A stretch of 6,021 nt of DNA, from assembly GCA_947479185.1 (NCBI GenBank), contig CANJYY010000178.1, positions 1 to 6,021 on the forward strand, in the 5' to 3' direction. The stretch is from Caulobacteraceae bacterium (GTDB lineage: Bacteria; Pseudomonadota; Alphaproteobacteria; Caulobacterales; Caulobacteraceae). A model generated the notes under the pieces. It saw only the letters and a list, made by a program, of their open reading frames with translations. It did not search any database and had not been told where the DNA came from. The position numbers and the translations under genes were made by a program. Shown here in pieces: positions 1-5,919 of this stretch (position 1 is its first letter; the number at the start of each line of letters is the position of its first letter).

Positions 1-440
1 AGGCGCGGGGCTGGGTCTGGATCAGCCAGACGACCCGCCGCGACGCCGTCGCCGCCATCGGGGACGACCACGGCTCAAGCCTCAGCATCACCTGTGTGAG
101 CGGCCCGAAGCCGACCTATCTGCTGGTCATCGACGGGCCGATGGCCAGCCTCAAGCCCGGGCGTGGCCTGCTGACGGTGATCGAGGGCCGCCGCCCCGTC
201 GCCGTGCGGCTCGACGGGGTCCGGCTGCCGTATCGCGGCGTCGTGCAGCTGACCGGGCGGGGCGGTGACCGCGCGACCTTGCAGGCGATCCAGTCGCTCT
301 ATGAAGCGAAGGGCCCGATCGTCGTCTCCAGCGGGACCTTCCGCTTCAGCGTCAGTTCACTCGGGGTCCGCTGGGCCATGGCGCCGCTGATCCGCCGCTG
401 TGGTGACCTGCCGGCCCTGATCCGCCGCGCGCGGCCCTAG
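1..440 (+). CDS. Unrecognised protein, 3' part only (5' end outside the window)
   Basis: The reading frame is open from the left edge (first full codon at position 3) to a TAG at 438-440, giving the last 145 residues. A GTG at 96 could be read as a start, but the frame continues upstream without a stop and with plausible coding content (Trp-Val-Trp-Ile-Ser, then an Ala/Asp-rich stretch), so 96 is very probably internal. I do not recognise a family. Visible features are a Ser-Ile-Thr-Cys strand near residue 31 of the visible part, a second Cys near residue 133 in an Arg-Arg-Cys-Gly context, many short beta-type segments and a basic C-terminus (Arg-Arg-Ala-Arg-Pro). Two well-separated cysteines in a small beta-rich domain would fit a periplasmic protein with one disulfide, but no signal peptide can be seen because the N-terminus is missing. 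It converges on the ene-reductase gene and overlaps it by 4 nt. Confidence 0.75.
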   Translation, partial: ARGWVWISQTTRRDAVAAIGDDHGSSLSITCVSGPKPTYLLVIDGPMASLKPGRGLLTVIEGRRPVAVRLDGVRLPYRGVVQLTGRGGDRATLQAIQSLYEAKGPIVVSSGTFRFSVSSLGVRWAMAPLIRRCGDLPALIRRARP

Positions 441-458
441 CCAGCCTCGGCCAGGGTC
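433..458. terminator. Imperfect hairpin at the convergent stop codons, possible bidirectional terminator
   Basis: Positions 433-442 can pair with 449-458 around a 6-nt loop, with one A/C mismatch (439/452) and one G-T wobble. The stem sits exactly where the left-hand gene and the ene-reductase gene end tail to tail, so it could stop transcription from both sides. There is no T-tract on either strand, so an intrinsic terminator is only a possibility; high-GC genomes often have such stems by chance. Confidence 0.25.
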
Positions 459-1522
459 GGGAAGTCGGTGTAGCCGCGCGCGCCGCCGCCGTAGTAGCTC
501 TGGCGCGGGGCATCGATCAGCGGCGCGTCGACGCGCAGCCGCTCCACCAGGTCCGGATTGCCGATGAAGGCCCGGCCGAAGGCGACCATGTCGGCGGTGT
601 TGTCCGCCCGCGCCTTCAGCGCCAGATCGCGGTCATAGAGGTTGTTGGCGATGGTCACGCCCTTGAACATCCGGCGGATCTTCTGCAGGTCGAACGAGGG
701 CTCGCAGTCGCGGGAAATGCCGGTGTCGCCCTCGACCAGGTCGAGCCAGCCGATGTTCAGCGCGTTCAGCTGCTCGACCACATAGGTGAACAGCGGCTCG
801 GGCTTGCTGTCCCAGGCGTTGTAGGCGTGGCCGATGGGCGCGAGACGGATGGCTGTCCGCTCCGGGCCCCAGACGTCGACCAGAGCCGTGAGCACCTCGA
901 TCAGCAGCCGCGCGCGGTTCTCGATCGAACCGCCGTAGGCGTCGGTGCGGTGGTTGGTCATGTCGCGCAGGAAGGCGTCGATCAGATAGCTGTGGGCGGC
1001 GTGCAGTTCGACGCCGTCGAAGCCGGCGGCCTTCGCGCGCACGGCGGCCTGACGGTAGCTGTCGACGAGGCCCGGCAGTTCGCCGATGTCGAGGGCGCGG
1101 GCCTCCTCGTAGTCGGCGAAGCCCGTCTCGACGAACATCTGGCCCGGCTGCTTCATCGCGCTGGGGGCCACGGGCGCGCCGGCGCCGTTCGACAGGGTCG
1201 AGTGGCTCAGCCGCCCGGCGTGCCACAGCTGGCTGAAGATCAGCCCGCCCTTGGCGTGCACCGCGTCGGTGACCAGCTTCCAGCCGGCGATCTGGTCGTC
1301 GTCCCACAGGCCGGGGCAGTAGGCGCCGCCGCGCCCGCCCGGGGTCACGGCCGTGGCCTCGGTGATTAGCAGACCGGCCGAGGCGCGCTGGGCGTAGTAC
1401 TCGGCCTGCAACGCGCCGACCTTGCCGGCCATGTCTGCCCGGGTGCGGGTCAGCGGCGACAGCGCGATGCGGTTCTGCAGCCGCAGGCCGCCCGCTTCAA
1501 AGGGATCGAACAGATCGGTCAT
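437..1522 (-). CDS. Old Yellow Enzyme family ene-reductase (NemA/PETN-reductase-like), FMN-dependent
   Basis: This 361-residue protein is a full-length Old Yellow Enzyme (family length about 360). Such enzymes are cytoplasmic FMN flavoproteins that use NAD(P)H to reduce activated C=C bonds (enones, maleimides) and often nitro-compounds or nitrate esters; the physiological substrate is usually unknown. Seen in the sequence: S-P-L-T-R at 22-26, with Thr25 at the flavin-tuning position; Q-L-W-H-A-G-R at 98-104, with the Trp of the active site; H174-A-A-H177 followed by Tyr179, the substrate-anchoring His/His pair and proton-donor Tyr of the PETN-reductase/NemA branch (yeast enzymes have His/Asn); then the family block T-D-A-Y-G-G-S-I-E-N-R at 193-203; Arg226 and G-R at 316-317 for FMN. 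The ATG at 1522 is preceded by GGAG with 7 nt spacing. It is transcribed divergently from the phosphatase gene and ends inside the last codons of the left-hand gene. The family call is firm; the substrate is not. Confidence 0.95.
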   Translation of the reverse strand: MTDLFDPFEAGGLRLQNRIALSPLTRTRADMAGKVGALQAEYYAQRASAGLLITEATAVTPGGRGGAYCPGLWDDDQIAGWKLVTDAVHAKGGLIFSQLWHAGRLSHSTLSNGAGAPVAPSAMKQPGQMFVETGFADYEEARALDIGELPGLVDSYRQAAVRAKAAGFDGVELHAAHSYLIDAFLRDMTNHRTDAYGGSIENRARLLIEVLTALVDVWGPERTAIRLAPIGHAYNAWDSKPEPLFTYVVEQLNALNIGWLDLVEGDTGISRDCEPSFDLQKIRRMFKGVTIANNLYDRDLALKARADNTADMVAFGRAFIGNPDLVERLRVDAPLIDAPRQSYYGGGARGYTDFPTLAEAG

Positions 1523-1541
1523 GGTGCGGCTCCGCCAACGT

Positions 1542-1556
1542 CAGGCCTTGAGCCTG
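1542..1556. repeat. Short inverted repeat in the ene-reductase leader
   Basis: CAGGC and GCCTG form perfect 5-bp arms around a 5-nt centre, 20 nt upstream of the ene-reductase ATG. The place would suit a repressor operator for an ene-reductase induced by electrophiles, but arms this short occur by chance and no regulator gene is adjacent. Confidence 0.2.
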
Positions 1557-1600
1557 CTGCGTTCCGTCGGGAAAGGCGCAAGCGGGAAATTCGCGTCGGA

Positions 1601-1630
1601 CGATTGACCCGGCCCGCATTGGGGGTAACC
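1601..1630 (-). promoter_or_regulatory. Candidate promoter/regulatory element upstream of the ene-reductase gene
   Basis: Read on the - strand this stretch contains TTAC, then CAATGCGG, then GGTCAATCG. GGTCAATC matches most informative positions of the Caulobacter -10 pattern GCTANAWC, with TTACCC 13 nt upstream as a poor -35. The same three blocks recur at 4951-4973 upstream of the parA-like gene. Read on the + strand the same bases give TTGACC at 1604-1609, a good -35 for the phosphatase gene, but no good -10 follows. It lies in the 175-nt gap between two divergent genes, so some regulatory role is expected; the exact assignment is inference. Confidence 0.3.
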
Positions 1631-1686
1631 GCTGCTGTTCGACGCGCGGTCGCCGCGAGACAACCAACCATCACAGAGACGGCGAC

Positions 1687-1692
1687 GGGAGG
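1687..1692 (+). promoter_or_regulatory. Ribosome binding site of the acid phosphatase gene
   Basis: GGGAGG lies 5 nt before the ATG at 1698. It is a near-consensus Shine-Dalgarno sequence and fixes that start, which also gives a complete signal peptide. Confidence 0.75.
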
Positions 1693-1697
1693 CCGCG

Positions 1698-2492
1698 ATG
1701 AACACCAGGCAGACGATGTGGGCGGCGGGCGCCGTGGCGCTGGCCGCCGCGCTGGCGGGCAGCGTGGCCGTCGGACTTTCCGTCGCGCAGGACATTCCCC
1801 GTGTCGGCTACCTGGGCCAGACCGGCCTGGACACGACAGGCCTGATCGGCGCGCCGCCGGCGCCCGGCTCGGTCGGGGCCGAGGCTGACCGGGCGATCTT
1901 CCGCGCGACCCGCGCCCTGAAGGGCTCGCCCCGCTGGGATATGGCTGTCGCCGACTTCAACGAGCGGGCGGTCATTGGAAACATGAGCTGCGCCATCGGC
2001 GTGCAGATCGATCTGGCGACCATGCCGGCGACAACCAAGCTGATCCTGCACATGGCCCCGGACGTGACCCGCGCGGCCTACGGTCCCAAGAAGGCCTTCC
2101 TGCGCCCGCGGCCCTACAAGGTCGATCCGGGCGAGACCTGCGGCGTCCTGCCGGCGACCGAGGATGCCTACGACTATCCGTCCGGCCACGCGGCCTGGGG
2201 CTGGGCGACCGGCCTGGTGTTCGCCGAGATGCTGCCCGGCCGGTCGGTGGCGATCCTCAAGCGCGCCCGGGCGGTGGGCACGGGCCGCGCCGTCTGCGGC
2301 GTGCACAACGCCAGCTCCGTCGAGGCCGGCCAGATCATCGGCGCGGCCGTGGTTGCGGCCGAGCACGGCTCTCCGGAATTCCGCGCCGACCTCGAAGCCG
2401 CCAAGGCCGAGCTGGCCGCCGCCGTGGCCGCCGGCCCGGCGCCGACCGGCTGCGAGGCCCAGGCCGCGGCGCTGGAAACGCCGGCCTGGTAG
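1698..2492 (+). CDS. Secreted class A-type acid phosphatase (PAP2 superfamily) with altered third motif
   Basis: This 264-residue protein has the length and order of a bacterial class A non-specific acid phosphatase, a periplasmic enzyme that frees phosphate from organic phosphomonoesters. Residues 1-30 are a signal peptide: basic start, hydrophobic Ala/Val/Leu core, likely cut after Ser-Val-Ala before Gln-Asp. The three superfamily motifs appear in order. Motif 1, K-X6-R-P, runs from Lys131 to Arg138-Pro139. Motif 2, P-S-G-H, is at 161-164. Motif 3 is G196-R197-X5-H203-X3. His203, expected to be the phospho-accepting nucleophile, is present, but the Asp that normally follows three residues later (as in H-x-P-S-D) is Ser207. 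Cys98, Cys148, Cys200 and Cys252 could form disulfides. The Ala-rich C-terminal tail (about 230-264) is probably a helix plus a flexible end. A strong GGGAGG site precedes the ATG. The gene stands alone, divergent from the ene-reductase gene and convergent with the DUF695 gene (15 nt apart). Phosphatase activity is inferred and the Ser substitution makes it less certain. Confidence 0.88.
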   Translation: MNTRQTMWAAGAVALAAALAGSVAVGLSVAQDIPRVGYLGQTGLDTTGLIGAPPAPGSVGAEADRAIFRATRALKGSPRWDMAVADFNERAVIGNMSCAIGVQIDLATMPATTKLILHMAPDVTRAAYGPKKAFLRPRPYKVDPGETCGVLPATEDAYDYPSGHAAWGWATGLVFAEMLPGRSVAILKRARAVGTGRAVCGVHNASSVEAGQIIGAAVVAAEHGSPEFRADLEAAKAELAAAVAAGPAPTGCEAQAAALETPAW

Positions 2493-2507
2493 GGGCGGGA
2501 GCAGGTC

Positions 2508-2948
2508 TCAGTTCCGGGGCGGCAGAAGCTCGGCGAGGCCTTCCCAGTCCGGGTCTTCGAACACCCCGAATTCCAGCGGGTATTCGGGGTGGCTGCTCAG
2601 GGCCTCGTTCAGCGTCCGGAAGAAGGCCTCCGGATCGCGGCTGTAGTAGCGCCACTCGCGAACCCCGCCACCGGTGAGGCTGGCGACCTGCACGCCGTCG
2701 CCCCGCGCATCGACGCTCGCCAGCAGGGCGTCCTCGAAGGCGTCCTGCAGCTTGCTTTCGGCGTCATCGGGCATGCCGTCTTCGTCGGCCGACTCACAGG
2801 ACCAGCCGATCTGGACCAGGTGGGGCCAGTCCGCCCGGGCCGCCGCGGAGGGCAGATGCGAGCGGAACCGCACGATCATCGAGACGCCGTCTTCCGCCTC
2901 GGCTTCGCCGACAATCCAGTTGTCATCGTCGAAGGGGCCAAGCGACAT
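2508..2948 (-). CDS. DUF695 domain protein
   Basis: This 146-residue, strongly acidic protein has no signal peptide or membrane segment and should be cytoplasmic. It shows the layout I associate with DUF695: an N-terminal Trp followed by a G-E-x-E-x-x-D-G segment and a strand V-x-M-I-V-R-F (about 11-28); a middle helix E-S-K-L-Q-D-A-F-E-D-A-L (64-75); then V-Q-V-A-S-L-T-G-G-G-V-R-E-W-R-Y-Y (87-102), and a closing D-P-D-W-E-G-L-x-x-L-L-P (132-143). The domain has no established biochemical function that I know of. The ATG follows the aminotransferase stop by only 4 nt, and its weak Shine-Dalgarno (AAGTAAGA) lies in the last codons of that gene, so translation is probably coupled. A 10-bp perfect inverted repeat lies inside codons 120-129. 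The family assignment is from memory of the pattern and less firm than for the neighbours. Confidence 0.8.
   Translation of the reverse strand: MSLGPFDDDNWIVGEAEAEDGVSMIVRFRSHLPSAAARADWPHLVQIGWSCESADEDGMPDDAESKLQDAFEDALLASVDARGDGVQVASLTGGGVREWRYYSRDPEAFFRTLNEALSSHPEYPLEFGVFEDPDWEGLAELLPPRN
2562..2591. repeat. Perfect 10-bp inverted repeat inside the DUF695 gene
   Basis: CACCCCGAAT at 2562-2571 is matched exactly by ATTCGGGGTG at 2582-2591, with a 10-nt loop. On the mRNA it would be a stable hairpin about 54 nt before the stop codon, covering codons 120-129 (His-Pro-Glu-Tyr to Phe-Gly-Val). No T-tract follows. It could slow or protect the 3' end of the aminotransferase-DUF695 transcript, slow read-through transcription arriving from the phosphatase gene, or be a product of codon bias. 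Confidence 0.55.
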
Positions 2949-2952
2949 GGTC

Positions 2953-4185
<1,233 letters not shown>

Positions 4186-4200
4186 TCAGGATTGCCCGGG

Positions 4201-4229
4201 GTCATAGACGCGCGCGTCCCGCGGTGCAA
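4201..4229 (-). promoter_or_regulatory. Candidate promoter of the aminotransferase-DUF695 unit
   Basis: On the - strand TTGCAC (4229 to 4224) and TATGAC (4206 to 4201) are separated by 17 nt, the ideal spacing. TCTATGAC also partly fits the Caulobacter -10 pattern GCTANAWC. The transcript would begin near 4194, about 39 nt before the ATG at 4155. The spacer holds a perfect 12-bp palindrome (4207-4218). With the parA-like gene ending at 4255, this would let the aminotransferase be expressed independently of parA. Confidence 0.4.
4207..4218. repeat. Perfect 12-bp palindrome in the candidate promoter spacer
   Basis: GACGCGCGCGTC is its own reverse complement. It lies wholly between the predicted -35 and -10 elements of the aminotransferase promoter, a common place for a repressor or spacer-binding activator. 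It consists largely of alternating C and G, which weakens the case in DNA this rich in GC. Confidence 0.35.
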
Positions 4230-4254
4230 CGAACCGGCGGCGGGCAAGGGCGGT

Positions 4255-4911
4255 TCAGGCGCTTTCGGCGGCTCGTTCTACACCGAGACGGTGTTCGAGA
4301 TCGCGCCACAGGCCGGCGACCTCGCGGGCGGCGGTCGAATTGGAATCCCATTCACCGGCCGAGACTCCGTGCGCGATGGCCGCCTGGTAGACGGCGCGCG
4401 CCCTCAGGCCGATGCCGGCCAGGGGCAGGCCGCAGAAGCGCAGCGCCTCGACCGCCCGCAGAACGACCGGCGGTTCGATGCCCTTGCGGCTGGGCGGGGC
4501 CTGGTTGAGCACGACCACGCCCGTGCGGCCGAGGCGGCGCACGGCCTCTGACGAGCGGACGACCGATGCGACATCAAGAAAGTTGGGCCGGCTGACCAGG
4601 ACGCAGAGATCAGCGATGTTCATCGCCATGGCGACCTCGGCGTCCGGCGTCGAGGGCGTGTCGATGACCAGCAGGTCGACGCCCTCGCGGCTGGCGGCCA
4701 TATGCAGCTGGAACAGCTTGCCGGCGGAGGTCTCGACCAGCGACGGGCCGGGACGGGTGCGCGCCTTGAGCGCGTCTGTGGCGGACCGCTGCGGGTCGAT
4801 ATCGGCCACTATCACCCGGGCGCCGGCCGCGAACGCTTCCAGCGCCAGATTTACCGCCACCGTGGTCTTGCCCACGCCGCCCTTGCGGGATGTCACGACT
4901 ATCGTCTTCAT
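4255..4911 (-). CDS. Orphan ParA-family P-loop ATPase (MinD/ParA superfamily)
   Basis: This 218-residue protein is a compact ParA-type ATPase. These proteins dimerise on ATP binding, usually bind DNA non-specifically and position cargo such as plasmids, origins or protein clusters. Seen: deviant Walker A, R-K-G-G-V-G-K-T-T at 9-17, with signature Lys10 and phosphate-binding Lys15; Walker A' region V-A-D-I-D-P-Q-R at 35-42 (Asp37, Asp39); Walker B V-D-L-L-V-I-D-T-P at 78-86 (Asp84); V-V-V-L-N-Q at 132-137, the usual base-contact strand; and the late R-x-x-Y-x-x-A-x-x-x-G segment (172-182). There is no N-terminal helix-turn-helix extension, so it resembles the short plasmid type Ib (ParF/VirC1-size) proteins rather than chromosomal ParA. 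No parB-, parG- or parS-like partner is visible on either side, so its cargo is unknown. The ATG at 4911 has only a weak GGG before it. A GATC-rich repeat and a candidate promoter lie just upstream. Confidence 0.9.
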   Translation of the reverse strand: MKTIVVTSRKGGVGKTTVAVNLALEAFAAGARVIVADIDPQRSATDALKARTRPGPSLVETSAGKLFQLHMAASREGVDLLVIDTPSTPDAEVAMAMNIADLCVLVSRPNFLDVASVVRSSEAVRRLGRTGVVVLNQAPPSRKGIEPPVVLRAVEALRFCGLPLAGIGLRARAVYQAAIAHGVSAGEWDSNSTAAREVAGLWRDLEHRLGVERAAESA

Positions 4912-4917
4912 CGTACC

Positions 4918-4932
4918 CGATCGCCCCGATCG
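4918..4932. repeat. CGATCG-CCC-CGATCG repeat at the parA-like start
   Basis: Two copies of the palindromic hexamer CGATCG (4918-4923 and 4927-4932) flank CCC, so the unit is both a direct and an inverted repeat. It ends 7 nt from the ATG of the parA-like gene and would overlap its ribosome binding region. ParA-type genes are often autoregulated, so an operator or a translation-masking stem is conceivable. Confidence 0.4.
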
Positions 4933-4951
4933 ATCAATGTTCTGTTAACCC

Positions 4952-4978
4952 GATTGACCCCGCATTGAGTAAGGTCAA
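4952..4978 (-). promoter_or_regulatory. Candidate promoter of the parA-like gene
   Basis: On the - strand TTGACC (4978 to 4973) is followed after 13 nt by GGTCAATC (4959 to 4952), which fits the Caulobacter housekeeping pattern (TTGACGS, 10-14 nt, GCTANAWC) with mismatches at two fixed -10 bases. Transcription would start near 4945, leaving a leader of about 34 nt that carries the CGATCG repeat. Confidence 0.45.
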
Positions 4979-4980
4979 TG
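4954..4980 (+). promoter_or_regulatory. Mirror-image candidate promoter for the DedA-like gene
   Basis: On the + strand TTGACC (4954-4959) is followed after 13 nt by GGTCAATG (4973-4980). The elements are the reverse complements of those used by the parA-like promoter, because ATTGACC at 4953-4959 and GGTCAAT at 4973-4979 form an inverted repeat. Transcription would start near 4986, leaving a leader of about 134 nt before the preferred DedA-like start at 5120. The -10 fit is weaker than on the other strand. Confidence 0.3.
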
Positions 4981-4982
4981 CG
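4961..4982. repeat. 8-bp perfect inverted repeat between parA-like and DedA-like genes
   Basis: CGCATTGA (4961-4968) and TCAATGCG (4975-4982) form perfect arms around a 6-nt centre. This dyad overlaps a second one, ATTGACC (4953-4959) with GGTCAAT (4973-4979). Nested dyads centred in a divergent promoter region suggest a binding site for a dimeric regulator. Confidence 0.5.
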
Positions 4983-5104
4983 CAAGCCCCCCCGAAATGG
5001 GCGCCGGGGTCATCTGGCCGATCATTGTTCGTTTCTGCGTCGTTCAGGTGACGGTTCGGGCGCCGCGACTGCGCCCGTTCCTGCTTGACCCTCGGGGTGT
5101 GATC

Positions 5105-5111
5105 GGCGAGG
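5105..5111 (+). promoter_or_regulatory. Ribosome binding site that decides the DedA-like start
   Basis: GGCGAGG lies 8 nt before the ATG at 5120. The longest open frame begins at an ATG at 4997, which has no Shine-Dalgarno, and the 41 codons between have mixed third bases (ATT, GTT, CGT, CTT, CCT) unlike the GC-ending codons that follow, so 5120 is preferred. Confidence 0.6.
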
Positions 5112-5119
5112 CCTTGGCG

Positions 5120-5845
5120 ATGAAGCGCGCCTTCCAGTTTCTGATGAACATGGACGCCAAGGCCTGGCGGACCGTCGTCATGGCCTTCCTGCTGTTCGGC
5201 GGGGTGGGCGTGGTGTTCCTGTTCGCCGCCCCGATGCTCGGCCTGAACGGCGAAACCACCGTCGAGCAGTGGCTCGGCGCCGCCCACGGCCCCTGGGCCC
5301 TGCCGGTGGCGGTCAGCGCCTTTGCCGTGCTGGCCTTCATCGGCGTGCCGCAGTTCGTGCTGATCGCCGCCGCCGTGGTCGCCTTCGGACCCTGGACCGG
5401 CCTGATCTACAGCTGGATCGGCACGCTGTTCTCCTCGACCATCGGCTTCTGGCTGGGCCGGGCGTTCGGCGGCCGGTTGATCCGCGACGTCGCCAGCGAG
5501 GGCGTGGCGCGGTTCATGAAGCTGATCGGCCGCAACGGCTTCATGGCCAGCCTGATCGTCCGGCTGGTGCCGGCGGCGCCGTTCATCGTCGTCAACATGG
5601 CCGCCGGCGTCGCGCCGATGAAGTTCCGCCACTTCTTCGCCGGGACGGCCATCGGCATCATCCCCAAGATCGCCCTGACCGCCTTCGCCGGCAATTCCAT
5701 GGTCCAGGTCGTGCGCGGCGGCGGGCTGCAGCACGTCGTGCTGATCGTGCTGGCGGCGGTCATCTGGGTCGGCGGCGCCTGGGTGGCCCGCTCCTGGCTG
5801 CGCCGGCGCGAGGACGCGGCCGAGCAGGAAGACGCCGGAGCGTAA
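5120..5845 (+). CDS. TVP38/TMEM64 (DedA-like, VTT domain) inner-membrane protein
   Basis: With the start at 5120 the protein has 241 residues, the usual size for this family (282 if begun at 4997). Members are multi-pass inner-membrane proteins of the VTT/DedA superfamily, linked to lipid scrambling or flipping and membrane homeostasis; the exact substrate here is unknown. Seen: a first membrane segment at about 18-38; hydrophobic stretches at about 59-89; the family core F-G-P-W-T-G-L-I-Y-S with G-x-x-F-S-S-x-x-G-F-W-L-G-R-A-F-G (89-117), giving the re-entrant and helix-breaking glycines; R148-L-V-P-A-A-P-F and Asn159 with following G163; F-F-A-G-T-A-I-G-I-I-P (172-182); a last segment at about 204-224, then a charged tail with three Arg followed by acidic residues. 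It is divergent from the parA-like gene. A secreted-protein gene follows 74 nt downstream. Confidence 0.9.
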   Translation: MKRAFQFLMNMDAKAWRTVVMAFLLFGGVGVVFLFAAPMLGLNGETTVEQWLGAAHGPWALPVAVSAFAVLAFIGVPQFVLIAAAVVAFGPWTGLIYSWIGTLFSSTIGFWLGRAFGGRLIRDVASEGVARFMKLIGRNGFMASLIVRLVPAAPFIVVNMAAGVAPMKFRHFFAGTAIGIIPKIALTAFAGNSMVQVVRGGGLQHVVLIVLAAVIWVGGAWVARSWLRRREDAAEQEDAGA

Positions 5846-5851
5846 TTGTAA

Positions 5852-5873
5852 CCCCGGTGTCAATCTCCCCGGT
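5852..5873 (+). repeat. CCCCGGT direct repeat in the last intergenic gap
   Basis: CCCCGGT occurs at 5852-5858 and 5867-5873, a period of 15 bp, in the 74-nt gap before the secreted-protein gene. It might be a tandem regulator site; with only two short GC-rich copies chance is a fair explanation. I could not find a convincing -35/-10 pair in this gap. Confidence 0.25.
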
Positions 5874-5908
5874 CTGATCCTCTACCAAGGGCCGCAACAG
5901 GAAGACCC

Positions 5909-5915
5909 GGGAGGA
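5909..5915 (+). promoter_or_regulatory. Ribosome binding site of the right-edge gene
   Basis: GGGAGGA ends 4 nt before the ATG at 5920. It is one of the strongest Shine-Dalgarno sequences in the window and supports a real gene starting there, although only 34 codons are visible. Confidence 0.75.
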
Positions 5916-5919
5916 CACC

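Noticed and set aside
96..440. GTG at 96 as the start of a complete 114-residue gene
   Set aside because: The same frame stays open to the left edge with coding-like content, and no Shine-Dalgarno precedes the GTG; the window simply cuts the gene.
827..1369. + strand frame of 180 codons inside the ene-reductase gene
   Set aside because: It is an antisense shadow of a gene with every family motif, and no ribosome site or domain supports it.
1671..2366. - strand frame of 231 codons opposite the acid phosphatase gene
   Set aside because: Its composition is typical of GC-rich antisense frames; the opposite frame has a signal peptide and phosphatase motifs.
2493..2507. Terminator in the 15-nt gap between the converging phosphatase and DUF695 genes
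   Set aside because: No stem or T-tract fits in the gap; the nearest strong stem is inside the DUF695 gene.
4934..5863. Long - strand open frame (about 309 codons) opposite the DedA-like gene
   Set aside because: It is rich in His, Gly, Asp and Gln, with no domain, and mirrors the strongly supported membrane protein gene.
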